Shown here in pieces: positions 1-5,834 of a DNA stretch of 33,777 bases. Each line of letters opens with the position of its first letter. Position 1 is the first letter of the stretch. The position numbers and the translations under genes were made by a program. The stretch is from an uncultured Chitinophagaceae bacterium (GTDB taxonomy: Bacteria > Bacteroidota > Bacteroidia > Chitinophagales > Chitinophagaceae), in contig CALIIL010000004.1 in NCBI GenBank assembly GCA_938017685.1, positions 1-33,777 on the forward strand, in the 5' to 3' direction. The notes below the pieces were generated by a model that was not told the DNA's origin, did no database searches, and saw only the letters and a program-made list of their open reading frames with translations.

Positions 1-66
1 ATAACCATTTTCTCCTTGTGCTATTTCATCAAAAATAGTCGTAATTTGCTGTTGTGTAAAGTCCAT
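1..66 (-). CDS. IS256-family transposase, N-terminal 22 codons only
   Basis: ATG at 66 opens a frame reading MDFTQQQITTIFDEIAQGEN and onward to the window edge. The pattern (short acidic start, FTQxQI, then an ENG turn) matches the N-terminus of Bacteroidota IS256-type transposases, which cut and join DNA with a DDE catalytic domain located much further downstream. The catalytic part is outside the window, so intactness cannot be judged. The candidate terminal inverted repeat 45 bases upstream supports the call. Confidence 0.6.
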   Translation of the reverse strand, partial: MDFTQQQITTIFDEIAQGENGY

Positions 67-138
67 ATTTTAAGTGTTTTTGTGTTGCAATTACAAAAAT
101 TAATCTTTTGGATTTTACACACTTTTTTGGACACTATC
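1..138 (-). mobile_element. End of an IS256-family insertion sequence, cut by the window edge
   Basis: Positions 111-138 read on the minus strand begin GATAGTGTCC and end GTGTGTAAAATC. This resembles the terminal inverted repeats of IS256-family elements, which commonly carry a GTGTAAA block. A transposase-like reading frame starts 45 bases inside this end and runs out of the window. The outer boundary is placed at 138, where an unrelated open reading frame is interrupted. The adjacent host bases 139-147 would be the target-site duplication, but the other end is not visible. The family call comes from recalled end and N-terminal patterns, not from a search. Confidence 0.65.
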
Positions 139-237
139 TTCGTCAATTAAGAATGCACCCGTCATTATAAAAGTTGTACTAACTCCAATCCCGATATAAT
201 ATCCAAGCTTATTAATCGGCAATTCATCTTTTGACAT
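115..237 (-). pseudogene. Small membrane protein gene interrupted by the IS256-type element
   Basis: ATG at 237 opens a 40-codon frame. It starts MSKDELPINKLGYYIGIG, continues with a hydrophobic stretch (residues 12-31, about one membrane segment), then a short acidic tail. The last eight codons (about 33-40) and the stop at 115-117 lie inside the candidate IS terminal repeat, so the natural C-terminus has been replaced by element sequence. The family is not recognised; short one- or two-span membrane proteins of this look are common in Bacteroidota. The rest of the gene, if kept, should lie beyond the left edge of the window after the other IS end. Confidence 0.5.
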
Positions 238-366
238 ATTACATAAAAATACAACATTCAATTCTACGAAATATTGAGGTACAAGGTCTAAAGTAGCCCT
301 CTCGCGTTCTTTCTAAATATAATCCCATTCTAACAAGCCTAAAGCTTAATCTGATAACTCTTCAGC

Positions 367-534
367 ACATGCTATCGTTCTTAAGTGTTGTTCTAACGTT
401 CTTATGCCTTGTCCTATCATTGTCAATCGTTGTTCTAACGTTCTTATGTGTTGTTCTATCGTTCTTGTGCGTTGTCCTATCGTACGTAAGTGTCATTCTA
501 ACGTTAGCAAGTGTGAGCCTATCATATGTTGGTG
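367..534. repeat. Tandem repeat, eight contiguous 21-bp units
   Basis: Units start at 367, 388, 409, 430, 451, 472, 493 and 514. The best-preserved unit is TTGTTCTAACGTTCTTATGTG-like; units 2 and 4 differ only near their ends, and outer units are more diverged. Because 21 is a multiple of three, at least two minus-strand frames read through as heptapeptide repeats. One gives NVRTTHK/YDRTTLK-like heptads (stop at 364-366), another IRTLEQH-like heptads. The plus strand reads as a low-complexity hydrophobic ORF that is probably not expressed. There are no spacers, so this is not a CRISPR array. Confidence 0.85.
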
Positions 535-648
535 TTATTCCGCTGCTCCTAATATATCTTTTAGTTTTGCCCCAGTTCCAAATATGCTTTGAGCTAATTT
601 TATGGAATATAAAACAACAACATCGTAATCGTCGAAATTTACTTTCAT
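535..648 (-). CDS. Small ORF of 37 codons ending exactly at the tandem repeat
   Basis: ATG at 648 reads MKVNFDDYDVVVLYSIKLAQ and 17 further residues to a TAA at 535-537, the base next to the repeat block. A TAnnTTTG box (TACATTTG) lies at 667-674 on the same strand, about 19 bases before the ATG, the spacing usual for this phylum. The sequence has no recognised family. The repeat frames just downstream are open, so this may be the N-terminus of a longer heptad-repeat protein that has suffered a frameshift. A genuine 37-residue peptide is the alternative. Confidence 0.4.
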   Translation of the reverse strand: MKVNFDDYDVVVLYSIKLAQSIFGTGAKLKDILGAAE

Positions 649-666
649 AAGAATATATTTATTTTA

Positions 667-674
667 CAAATGTA
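667..674 (-). promoter_or_regulatory. Bacteroidota -7 box (TACATTTG) for the 37-codon ORF
   Basis: A match to the TAnnTTTG consensus of the housekeeping sigma factor in Bacteroidota, predicting transcription from about 661 and a leader of roughly 13 bases before the ATG at 648. No clear TTTG -33 element was found at the expected distance. Confidence 0.45.
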
Positions 675-719
675 CTCAGGAATTATTCGGCAGTATTAAA
701 GAAAAAGCCTCCGCGTAGA

Positions 720-766
720 AAACCCTCCATGTTTATTCGCATCTCGTACATAAACATGGAGGGTTT
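720..766. repeat. Perfect 16-bp inverted repeat with 15-base loop
   Basis: The left arm is 720-735 (AAACCCTCCATGTTTA) and the right arm is 751-766, its exact reverse complement, separated by 736-750. It lies two bases before the 58-bp gene-tail repeat copy A. No gene on either strand obviously ends here, so a simple terminator role is not clear. It could be a stem-loop of a lost gene, an element end pair, or a protein-binding site. Confidence 0.8.
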
Positions 767-768
767 AG

Positions 769-826
769 TTTGACAGATCCTTATTTCCGCAAATTGTATA
801 AGGAGCGATTTATGTATTTGAGTTAA
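769..826 (+). pseudogene. Gene-tail remnant, copy A of a 58-bp direct repeat
   Basis: In one frame the segment reads LTDPYFRKLYKERFMYLS followed by TAA (824-826). The same segment with six base differences recurs at 1822-1879. The coding sense (same frame, same stop) is kept in both copies, which suggests both derive from the 3' end of one gene. No start codon or longer frame precedes this copy; upstream is the inverted repeat 720-766. The parent protein is not recognised. An intrinsic terminator follows directly, as expected for a true gene end. Confidence 0.5.
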
Positions 827-832
827 AAATTT

Positions 833-861
833 AAAGGCGCTGATTTTATTGGCGCCTTTTT
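833..861 (+). terminator. Intrinsic terminator after gene-tail copy A
   Basis: Stem AAAGGCGC (833-840) pairs with GCGCCTTT (852-859) and is followed by a T run to 861. It lies seven bases after the stop codon of gene-tail copy A, so it appears to be the original terminator of the lost gene. Confidence 0.75.
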
Positions 862-984
862 GTGCTAAGTACTTGGACATTTATTGAAGATGATAGGACA
901 AAAGTATAATATGAAACTAAAAAATTAAAAGTTCACGCGGTAGAACAGAAATAGTTCCTTTTCTTTATGCTAAATTCTAGCAGC

Positions 985-1764
985 ATGAAAAAAACAACGC
1001 TTATTTCGATTGTATTATTTTGTTTCTCAATAATCTTAATTGGATCATTCAGTTCTTTTAAGACCGGTTTAGTAAACCAAACAACGCAAGGTTGTTTTTG
1101 TCATAATATGCCTACAGATTCGGCTATCTTACGTTTACTAAATGCGCCAGTAAATGGTTTTGTAGCAGGGCAAACTTACTCTTTAAGTATAGAGGTTGAG
1201 AATCTAAATTTTTTGGATACTGCGCATAGAGCAGGTTTTAATTTGGCGGTTAGCAAAGGGAGCTTGCAAGCAGGTCCAGGTTCTAGGCTGTCAATGACAG
1301 AACTTACCCACGAGCAACCCGCTACTTTACAGTCGGGTAAAGCTACTTGGAATTTTACTTGGCAGGCACCGAGCACCAATGACACAGGAGATGTTACGAT
1401 TTTTGTTGCAGGCGTTGTAGCTAATGGTGATGACTTGGCAAGTAGCTCAGATGTAGAGGGGATGACTACATTTACGATTGCCAAGGCTAATCCTGTAAAC
1501 TTATTAACCATAGAAACAGGATCAATCAGTTTGTCTCCTAATCCGGCAAATACGTTTTTGAATATTAATTTGGATCAAGAAATGGTAGACCCTAATGTTT
1601 CAATAAGAAACTTGTACGGTGCCGTTGTAGAACCTGAGACATTGCGCCAAGGGAAGAAGCGTATTTGCTTAAATACTACAATGCTCGCCAATGGAATTTA
1701 TTTTGTAAGTGTACAAGCTGCAAACAAAATGGCGATAGCACAGTTTGTAATTCATAATCACTAG
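985..1764 (+). CDS. Secreted choice-of-anchor/reeler-like protein with T9SS sorting domain
   Basis: The product has a signal peptide (residues 1-24, MKKTTLISIVLFCFSI then small residues), a C-F-C-H motif at about residues 37-40, a beta-rich domain to about 165 with the pattern of choice-of-anchor V/reeler-like proteins, and a C-terminal T9SS type A sorting domain from about 175 (SLSPNPANTFLNI, later MLANGIYFVSVQ). It is predicted to cross the outer membrane through T9SS and be released or surface-anchored. ATG at 985 is preferred over 967 because the signal peptide then starts with MKK. Family members usually show CxxCH, so C-x-C-H is a variant heme or metal motif. Function unknown. Confidence 0.75.
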   Translation: MKKTTLISIVLFCFSIILIGSFSSFKTGLVNQTTQGCFCHNMPTDSAILRLLNAPVNGFVAGQTYSLSIEVENLNFLDTAHRAGFNLAVSKGSLQAGPGSRLSMTELTHEQPATLQSGKATWNFTWQAPSTNDTGDVTIFVAGVVANGDDLASSSDVEGMTTFTIAKANPVNLLTIETGSISLSPNPANTFLNINLDQEMVDPNVSIRNLYGAVVEPETLRQGKKRICLNTTMLANGIYFVSVQAANKMAIAQFVIHNH

Positions 1765-1821
1765 CACAGATTAAGTTCCTGAAACGAAAAGTACAGGAGA
1801 AGCGATACGCTTTATTAAAGA

Positions 1822-1879
1822 TTTGACAGATCCTTATTTCCGCAAGTTGTATAAGGAGCGTAGCATGTATCTGAGTTAA
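1822..1879 (+). pseudogene. Gene-tail remnant, copy B of the 58-bp direct repeat
   Basis: This reads LTDPYFRKLYKERSMYLS then TAA (1877-1879), the same tail as copy A at 769-826. Here the open frame extends upstream to a TAA near 1773 and adds VPETKSTGEAIRFIKD, giving about 34 codons without any start codon. It is therefore a 3' fragment of an unidentified gene. The two copies flank the T9SS-secreted protein gene, which suggests that the gene was inserted into, or duplicated along with, an older gene end. Confidence 0.5.
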
Positions 1880-1892
1880 TAATGAAAGAATT

Positions 1893-2147
1893 ATGGATAA
1901 ATTTGATAACTACTTTAAAAATGAATTAATCACATTTTGTGAAAATCTTATTGCTGAGATTGAATCTGACATATCCGTTGAGCCATCTAAATATACCAGC
2001 AGGCTTACGGCAAAATGGGATGAAATAATATTGGACTTCTGTGAAGCTGAACCAAACTCTAATTTTAGCAAATTGAAATTAATGTCCAGTAAGAGGTTTG
2101 AAGAGTTAACTAAGCCAATAGATAATAAATTGAAGAGGTATCATTAA
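1893..2147 (+). CDS. Hypothetical protein, 84 residues
   Basis: A small, mostly helical-looking, acidic protein starting MDKFDNYFKNELITFCENL, with no signal peptide, membrane segment or recognised motif. It begins 13 bases after the stop of gene-tail copy B and ends 66 bases before the convergent lipoprotein gene. No promoter box or terminator was recognised nearby. Its place in a decayed region makes a recently acquired or relic gene plausible. Confidence 0.45.
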   Translation: MDKFDNYFKNELITFCENLIAEIESDISVEPSKYTSRLTAKWDEIILDFCEAEPNSNFSKLKLMSSKRFEELTKPIDNKLKRYH

Positions 2148-2212
2148 GGCTAAACAACTTTGTGTCATAAAAGTCAAGTAATTAATTGATATAGTAATTT
2201 ATAAAGACATAT

Positions 2213-2632
2213 TTAAGTAATAATTTTAACGAGACTGTAAACCAAACGCAGCCTATACTTATGTTTATAATCTGAAGGGACTTTGCTTCTTTCTTCTATT
2301 TCACTTTCCCAACGATTAGCATCTAAGTACACCAAGCTATCTAATTCCAAATTCGTGTTTTGTTGCTTGATAGACATTGTTGTTATTACCTGCGACATTT
2401 CTATTGCGTTAGGGTTACCACCTCGCTGGCTCCAACTACCCACTTGCACAGTTTCGCCAACAGCTAGTGTTAATGCATTGGCATAAATAAAATCGTCCGA
2501 ATTATTACCTGCATTAATAATAACTTGTTCCGAAGATGCATTTACTATTTCAACAAATACATCGGTATTTCCTTCGCAAGATGCCAACAAAAAAATAGAT
2601 ATCATTAGACTTAAGTTCAACAATCTTTTCAT
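2213..2632 (-). CDS. Small lipoprotein
   Basis: 139 residues with a lipoprotein signal peptide: MKRLLNLSLMISIFLLASC, lipobox L-A-S-C, so Cys19 is the predicted lipid-modified residue after cleavage by signal peptidase II. The mature part is a short beta-rich domain (FVEIVNASSEQVIINAG and onward) without a recognised family; conserved aromatic and Arg residues near the end (KYRLRLVYS) look like a terminal strand. It sits downstream of the ABC-F gene in transcript order only if read backwards, so it is probably independent. Function unknown. Confidence 0.65.
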   Translation of the reverse strand: MKRLLNLSLMISIFLLASCEGNTDVFVEIVNASSEQVIINAGNNSDDFIYANALTLAVGETVQVGSWSQRGGNPNAIEMSQVITTMSIKQQNTNLELDSLVYLDANRWESEIEERSKVPSDYKHKYRLRLVYSLVKIIT

Positions 2633-2693
2633 GCCATAAATAACGTAATAAAATGGGCATGAGTTAGCCTTAGGAGGTCATATTATTGTCAAA

Positions 2694-4301
2694 CTATGCC
2701 TCAACAGCATTCTTCTTTTCCAAGTACTCGTTGTAAGTACCCAGGTAATCGCTCATTCCATCAGGACGCAATTCTATAATACGGTTACAAGTTGTATTGG
2801 CAAATGTCTGATCATGCGTAGCCATTAATATATTACTTGGGAAGTCTTTACAACCATTATTAAAGGCCGTAATACTCTCCAAGTCTAAGTGAGCTGTTGG
2901 CTCATCCAAGATAACGACATTAGGGTTCATAAGCATCATACGACTGAGCATACAACGTACTTTTTCTCCTCCACTTAATACTGTACAAATCTTATTTACT
3001 TCATCCCCGCGGAACAACATACGACCAAAGAACTGACGTAAAAAATCTTCATCTACATCTTGTGTACCTTCTGGTACATATTGATGCAACCAATCTAAGA
3101 GGTTCAATTCTTTTTGGAAAAACTCTTCATTATTCACTGGTAAGTAAGCCGTGGTAATAGTCGTACCCCAACTGTAATCTCCGCTATCAGCCTTTTGCTC
3201 ACCATTAATTATTTCAAAAAATGCAATGACTGCACGTTTATCTTCTGCAACAAATAAGATTTTATCATCTTTACGTAAGTCAAAACTTACATCGCTAAAC
3301 AATACTTCCCCTTCAACGGAAGCACTTAACTTTTCAATCTTTAATATATCATTACCAACTGGGCGATTGGGCGTGAAAAATATACCAGGGTAACGTCTTG
3401 TACTAGGCTTAATATCTTCTAGCACTAATTTTTCTAAAGCTTTCTTACGAGAAGTTGCTTGCTTACTTTTAGAAGCATTGGCACTAAATCGAGCAATAAA
3501 TGTTTGGAGATCTTTACGCTTCTCTTCCATTTTTTTATTCTTGTCCGTTAATTGTCGAGCAATTAATTGACTACTCTCATACCAGAAAGTATAGTTACCC
3601 GTATAGATATTAATTTTTCCTTTATCAACATCTGCTACGTGGGTACATACCGTATCTAAGAAATGACGATCATGACTTACCACAATGGCAATATTCTGAT
3701 AATCTGCCAAGAAATCTTCTAGCCACTTAATGGTCTTAAAGTCAATATCATTGGTAGGCTCATCCAGTAGTAACACATCTGGGTTGCCAAACAATGCTTG
3801 AGCTAAGAGTACTTTAATTTTTACCTCACCACCCACATCTTTCATTAAGCTATGCTGCTGATCTTCTTTTACTCCAAGATTAACTAACAACTGTGCAGCA
3901 TCACTCTCGGCAGTATAACCACCCATCTCTCCAAACTTCTCCTCTAACTCACCCGCTTTAATACCATCGGCCTCGCTAAAGTCTTCCTTCATATAAAGAG
4001 CATCCTTTTCTTGTTGTAAAGAAAAAAGGTCTTTATTACCCATGAGCACTGTATTTAAAACCGTTTCTTCATTAAACTCATAATGGTCTTGCTTTAAAAA
4101 ACTCAAACGGTGACCCGAAGTCAGTGTTACAGATCCTTTATTAGGCTCAATATCGCCTGATAGAATTTTTAGAAATGTACTCTTACCAGCACCATTGGCG
4201 CCAATAATACCGTAGCAATTCCCTTCTGTAAAGGAAATATTTACTTCGTCAAATAAAGTTCTTTTGCCAAAGGCGAGGGAAACATTGTTGGTTGATAACA
4301 C
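2694..4301 (-). CDS. ABC-F family ATPase (YbiT-like), translation-associated
   Basis: 535 residues with two nucleotide-binding domains and no membrane part. ABC-F proteins bind the ribosomal E site and ease stalled translation. NBD1 has Walker A GANGAGKS (34-41), Walker B LLLDEPTND (Glu181 catalytic) and an SHD switch (209-211), but its signature is DVGGE rather than LSGGE/LKGGE. An interdomain linker rich in Lys/Arg (about 245-305) includes FSANASKSKQATSRKKALEK. NBD2 has signature VLSGGEK (441-447), Walker B VILDEPTAHLD and ATHD, but its P-loop region (350-360, VAEDKRAVIAF) lacks the Gly-Lys-Ser/Thr core. The length and linker fit the YbiT branch. It is transcribed alone; see the upstream promoter and terminator. 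Confidence 0.9.
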   Translation of the reverse strand: MLSTNNVSLAFGKRTLFDEVNISFTEGNCYGIIGANGAGKSTFLKILSGDIEPNKGSVTLTSGHRLSFLKQDHYEFNEETVLNTVLMGNKDLFSLQQEKDALYMKEDFSEADGIKAGELEEKFGEMGGYTAESDAAQLLVNLGVKEDQQHSLMKDVGGEVKIKVLLAQALFGNPDVLLLDEPTNDIDFKTIKWLEDFLADYQNIAIVVSHDRHFLDTVCTHVADVDKGKINIYTGNYTFWYESSQLIARQLTDKNKKMEEKRKDLQTFIARFSANASKSKQATSRKKALEKLVLEDIKPSTRRYPGIFFTPNRPVGNDILKIEKLSASVEGEVLFSDVSFDLRKDDKILFVAEDKRAVIAFFEIINGEQKADSGDYSWGTTITTAYLPVNNEEFFQKELNLLDWLHQYVPEGTQDVDEDFLRQFFGRMLFRGDEVNKICTVLSGGEKVRCMLSRMMLMNPNVVILDEPTAHLDLESITAFNNGCKDFPSNILMATHDQTFANTTCNRIIELRPDGMSDYLGTYNEYLEKKNAVEA

Positions 4302-4320
4302 AGTATAATTAATTTAAGCG

Positions 4321-4328
4321 CAAAGGTA
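4321..4328 (-). promoter_or_regulatory. -7 box (TACCTTTG) for the ABC-F gene
   Basis: TACCTTTG on the minus strand, 20 bases upstream of the ATG at 4301, matches TAnnTTTG and predicts a leader of about 15 bases. It lies just downstream of the minus-strand terminator at 4341-4364, so transcripts from this promoter would escape that terminator. Confidence 0.55.
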
Positions 4329-4340
4329 AGCTATGGACGC

Positions 4341-4364
4341 AAAAAACCGCCTGGTCAGGCGGCT
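4341..4364 (-). terminator. Minus-strand intrinsic terminator upstream of the ABC-F gene
   Basis: On the minus strand, CCGCCT (4362-4357) pairs with AGGCGG (4352-4347) across a four-base loop and is followed by six T (4346-4341). No annotated minus-strand gene ends here, since the next gene upstream is on the plus strand. It must therefore end a short RNA or act as an attenuator. Confidence 0.8.
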
Positions 4365-4454
4365 TTCTGATAAATGAAAAAAAACACTACTACTACATTT
4401 TGTTCATTTTTTAGGTTGAAACAGTCAGAGTTAATATTAACAGTTGCTGTTACT
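4341..4454 (-). ncRNA. Candidate short RNA or attenuated leader upstream of the ABC-F gene
   Basis: A promoter-like pair on the minus strand (TTTG at 4484-4487, 17-base spacer, TATCTTTA at 4459-4466) and the intrinsic terminator at 4341-4364 define a predicted transcript of about 115 bases. It contains a 12-base palindrome GTTAATATTAAC (4430-4441), a four-codon ORF ATG-AAC-AAA-ATG-TAG (4407-4393), and in another frame a run of four Val and three Phe codons that ends at a stop in the terminator loop (4357-4355). That second frame has no ATG. The remaining bases of the 4302-4596 interval show nothing else recognised. Confidence 0.35.
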
Positions 4455-4458
4455 AATG

Positions 4459-4487
4459 TAAAGATAGCCTGACCAAGTAAGTGCAAA
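4459..4487 (-). promoter_or_regulatory. Candidate promoter of the short RNA (TTTG / TATCTTTA)
   Basis: TTTG (4484-4487) and TATCTTTA (4459-4466) are separated by 17 bases and match the Bacteroidota -33/-7 consensus except for the last base. The predicted start is near 4454. Confidence 0.4.
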
Positions 4488-4596
4488 TGCTTACAATTAG
4501 AATTTGGTATATTTCAATGAGAATTTAGCAGGAATGGTGCTTTGAATCATAAAAATGTCATAAAAATGGGTGTATTTTAGCCAAAAATTAGCCCAA

Positions 4597-5739
4597 ATGA
4601 GCCAAGCATTTTCTGAAATATTTAATTATCTCGCCGAGATTCATCCTGCGCATACTATGGATTTACCATTGACAGAGCAGCACATTGGTAAGAATATAAT
4701 CATTGCACATCGCGATGCACAAGATATTGATGAAGCCGATGTTGTGATTGTAGGTTGCGGAGAGTTTAGAAACCAATATCCCAATGCCAATTATAGTCAT
4801 GGTCCTGATGCTGTGCGTGAAGCTTTGTACCAAAGTTTTTATTGGCATAAAAGTGTAAAAATTGCGGACATTGGAAATATAAAAGAAGGGAAAACGACCA
4901 AGGATACCCATGCAGCTCTATTGGCTGTATTGGAGGAATTATATGATCTAGGTAAGAAAGTAGTTATTATAGGTGGTTCGCATGACTTGAGCATACAACA
5001 GTACCTTGTATATCGAAATAGAAAAGAGATACTAGACATGTGCGTTTTTGACATGTTGGCTGATATTGATGCACCCGGACCGGTGAGGTATGATAATCAC
5101 TTAATGGAGACCTTAACCTCTACGCCTAACTTCATTCGTAATTTTAGTTTAATAGGGTTTCAATCCTACTACGTTAATCCTCATGTTATTGAAACTTTTG
5201 ACCGCTTTGGCTTTGACTGCATGCGCGTAGGTAGTGCTCGTGAAAAGATAGATCATATAGAACCTAGCCTGCGTATGAGTGCTGTATGTAGTATTGATAT
5301 TAATGCTATACGATTTGCCGATGCACCTGCTAACAGAACAGGGTCGCCCAACGGTTTCTATGGAGATGAGATGTGCAAGATTACACGATATGCGGGTATG
5401 AGTGACAAAATGGATACCTTAGGTATCTATGGTTATCAGCCCAAGTTTGACACAGAGAATATTACGGCCAAGCTTATTGCTCAAATGATCTGGTACTTTA
5501 TAGATGGTATGTATGTATTAAAGTCAGAAGCTGATTTTGACGATAGTAATGGCTTCTTAGAATATAATGTTTCGTTTACTGAGCAAAATATATTCTTTAA
5601 AAAAAGTAAGAAAACAAACCGCTGGTGGATGCAATTACCCGAAGGGCAACTAGTCCCTTGTACTTATGACGATTATTTGCAGGCAAGCAATAACGAACTA
5701 CCGGAGCGTTGGTTGCGTGAGATAGACCGCTTAGTATAA
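4597..5739 (+). CDS. Arginase-fold (formimidoylglutamase-like) protein with degraded metal site
   Basis: 380 residues of the ureohydrolase fold. Arginases hold two Mn ions with one His in GGDH, a DAHxD motif and a DxD motif. Here the equivalents are GGSHD (about 126-130, His kept), DMLAD (152-156, His replaced by Leu) and DIN within SIDINAIRFADAP (second Asp replaced by Asn). The downstream block NGFYGDEMCKI and WYFIDGMY fit the Bacteroidota formimidoylglutamase-like group. The protein may have lost hydrolase activity or use an altered site. ATG at 4597 is preferred over a GTG at 4570. It is single, with a shared bidirectional terminator downstream. Confidence 0.75.
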   Translation: MSQAFSEIFNYLAEIHPAHTMDLPLTEQHIGKNIIIAHRDAQDIDEADVVIVGCGEFRNQYPNANYSHGPDAVREALYQSFYWHKSVKIADIGNIKEGKTTKDTHAALLAVLEELYDLGKKVVIIGGSHDLSIQQYLVYRNRKEILDMCVFDMLADIDAPGPVRYDNHLMETLTSTPNFIRNFSLIGFQSYYVNPHVIETFDRFGFDCMRVGSAREKIDHIEPSLRMSAVCSIDINAIRFADAPANRTGSPNGFYGDEMCKITRYAGMSDKMDTLGIYGYQPKFDTENITAKLIAQMIWYFIDGMYVLKSEADFDDSNGFLEYNVSFTEQNIFFKKSKKTNRWWMQLPEGQLVPCTYDDYLQASNNELPERWLREIDRLV

Positions 5740-5786
5740 ACAAACTCTAATCGAAAAGACATTTAACTTTTACCTTATAAAATAAT

Positions 5787-5810
5787 AAAGGCTCCTAAAT
5801 AGGAGCCTTT
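5787..5810. terminator. Bidirectional terminator between convergent genes
   Basis: Perfect 10-bp stem AAAGGCTCCT (5787-5796) and AGGAGCCTTT (5801-5810) with a four-base loop, giving A and T tracts on both sides. It lies between the arginase-like gene (plus) and the LRR gene (minus) and can serve both. Confidence 0.85.
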
Positions 5811-5834
5811 AATTATTGAATTATGTTGTTATTA

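Larger units (their letters stand above)
649..984. other. Gene-poor interval
   Basis: This stretch of about 336 bases contains the TACATTTG box, the inverted repeat 720-766, gene-tail copy A and the terminator at 833-861. Between 862 and 984 nothing else was recognised except presumably the promoter of the following secreted-protein gene, for which no clean TAnnTTTG box was found. Confidence 0.6.

Noticed and set aside
367-534. CRISPR-like array
   Set aside because: Units are 21 bp and contiguous with no unique spacers; they keep a triplet register, which fits a coding tandem repeat better.
369-650. Plus-strand hydrophobic ORF of 93 codons over the repeat
   Set aside because: It is the antisense reading of the repeat units, has low-complexity hydrophobic content with no real membrane-protein pattern, and the promoter box nearby points to the other strand.
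683-880. Minus-strand ORF of 65 codons
   Set aside because: It runs antisense through a terminator, gene-tail copy A and the inverted repeat, and its translation has no sensible composition.
4467-4474. GCCTGACC at 4467-4474 pairing with the terminator at 4341-4364 as an anti-terminator
   Set aside because: The 8-base match is real, but it lies in the spacer between the -33 and -7 boxes of the proposed promoter, so it would not be in that transcript. It would only matter if transcription starts further upstream.
4570-4597. GTG at 4570 as start of the arginase-like gene
   Set aside because: ATG at 4597 gives a normal start to the conserved region; the extra nine residues have no support.
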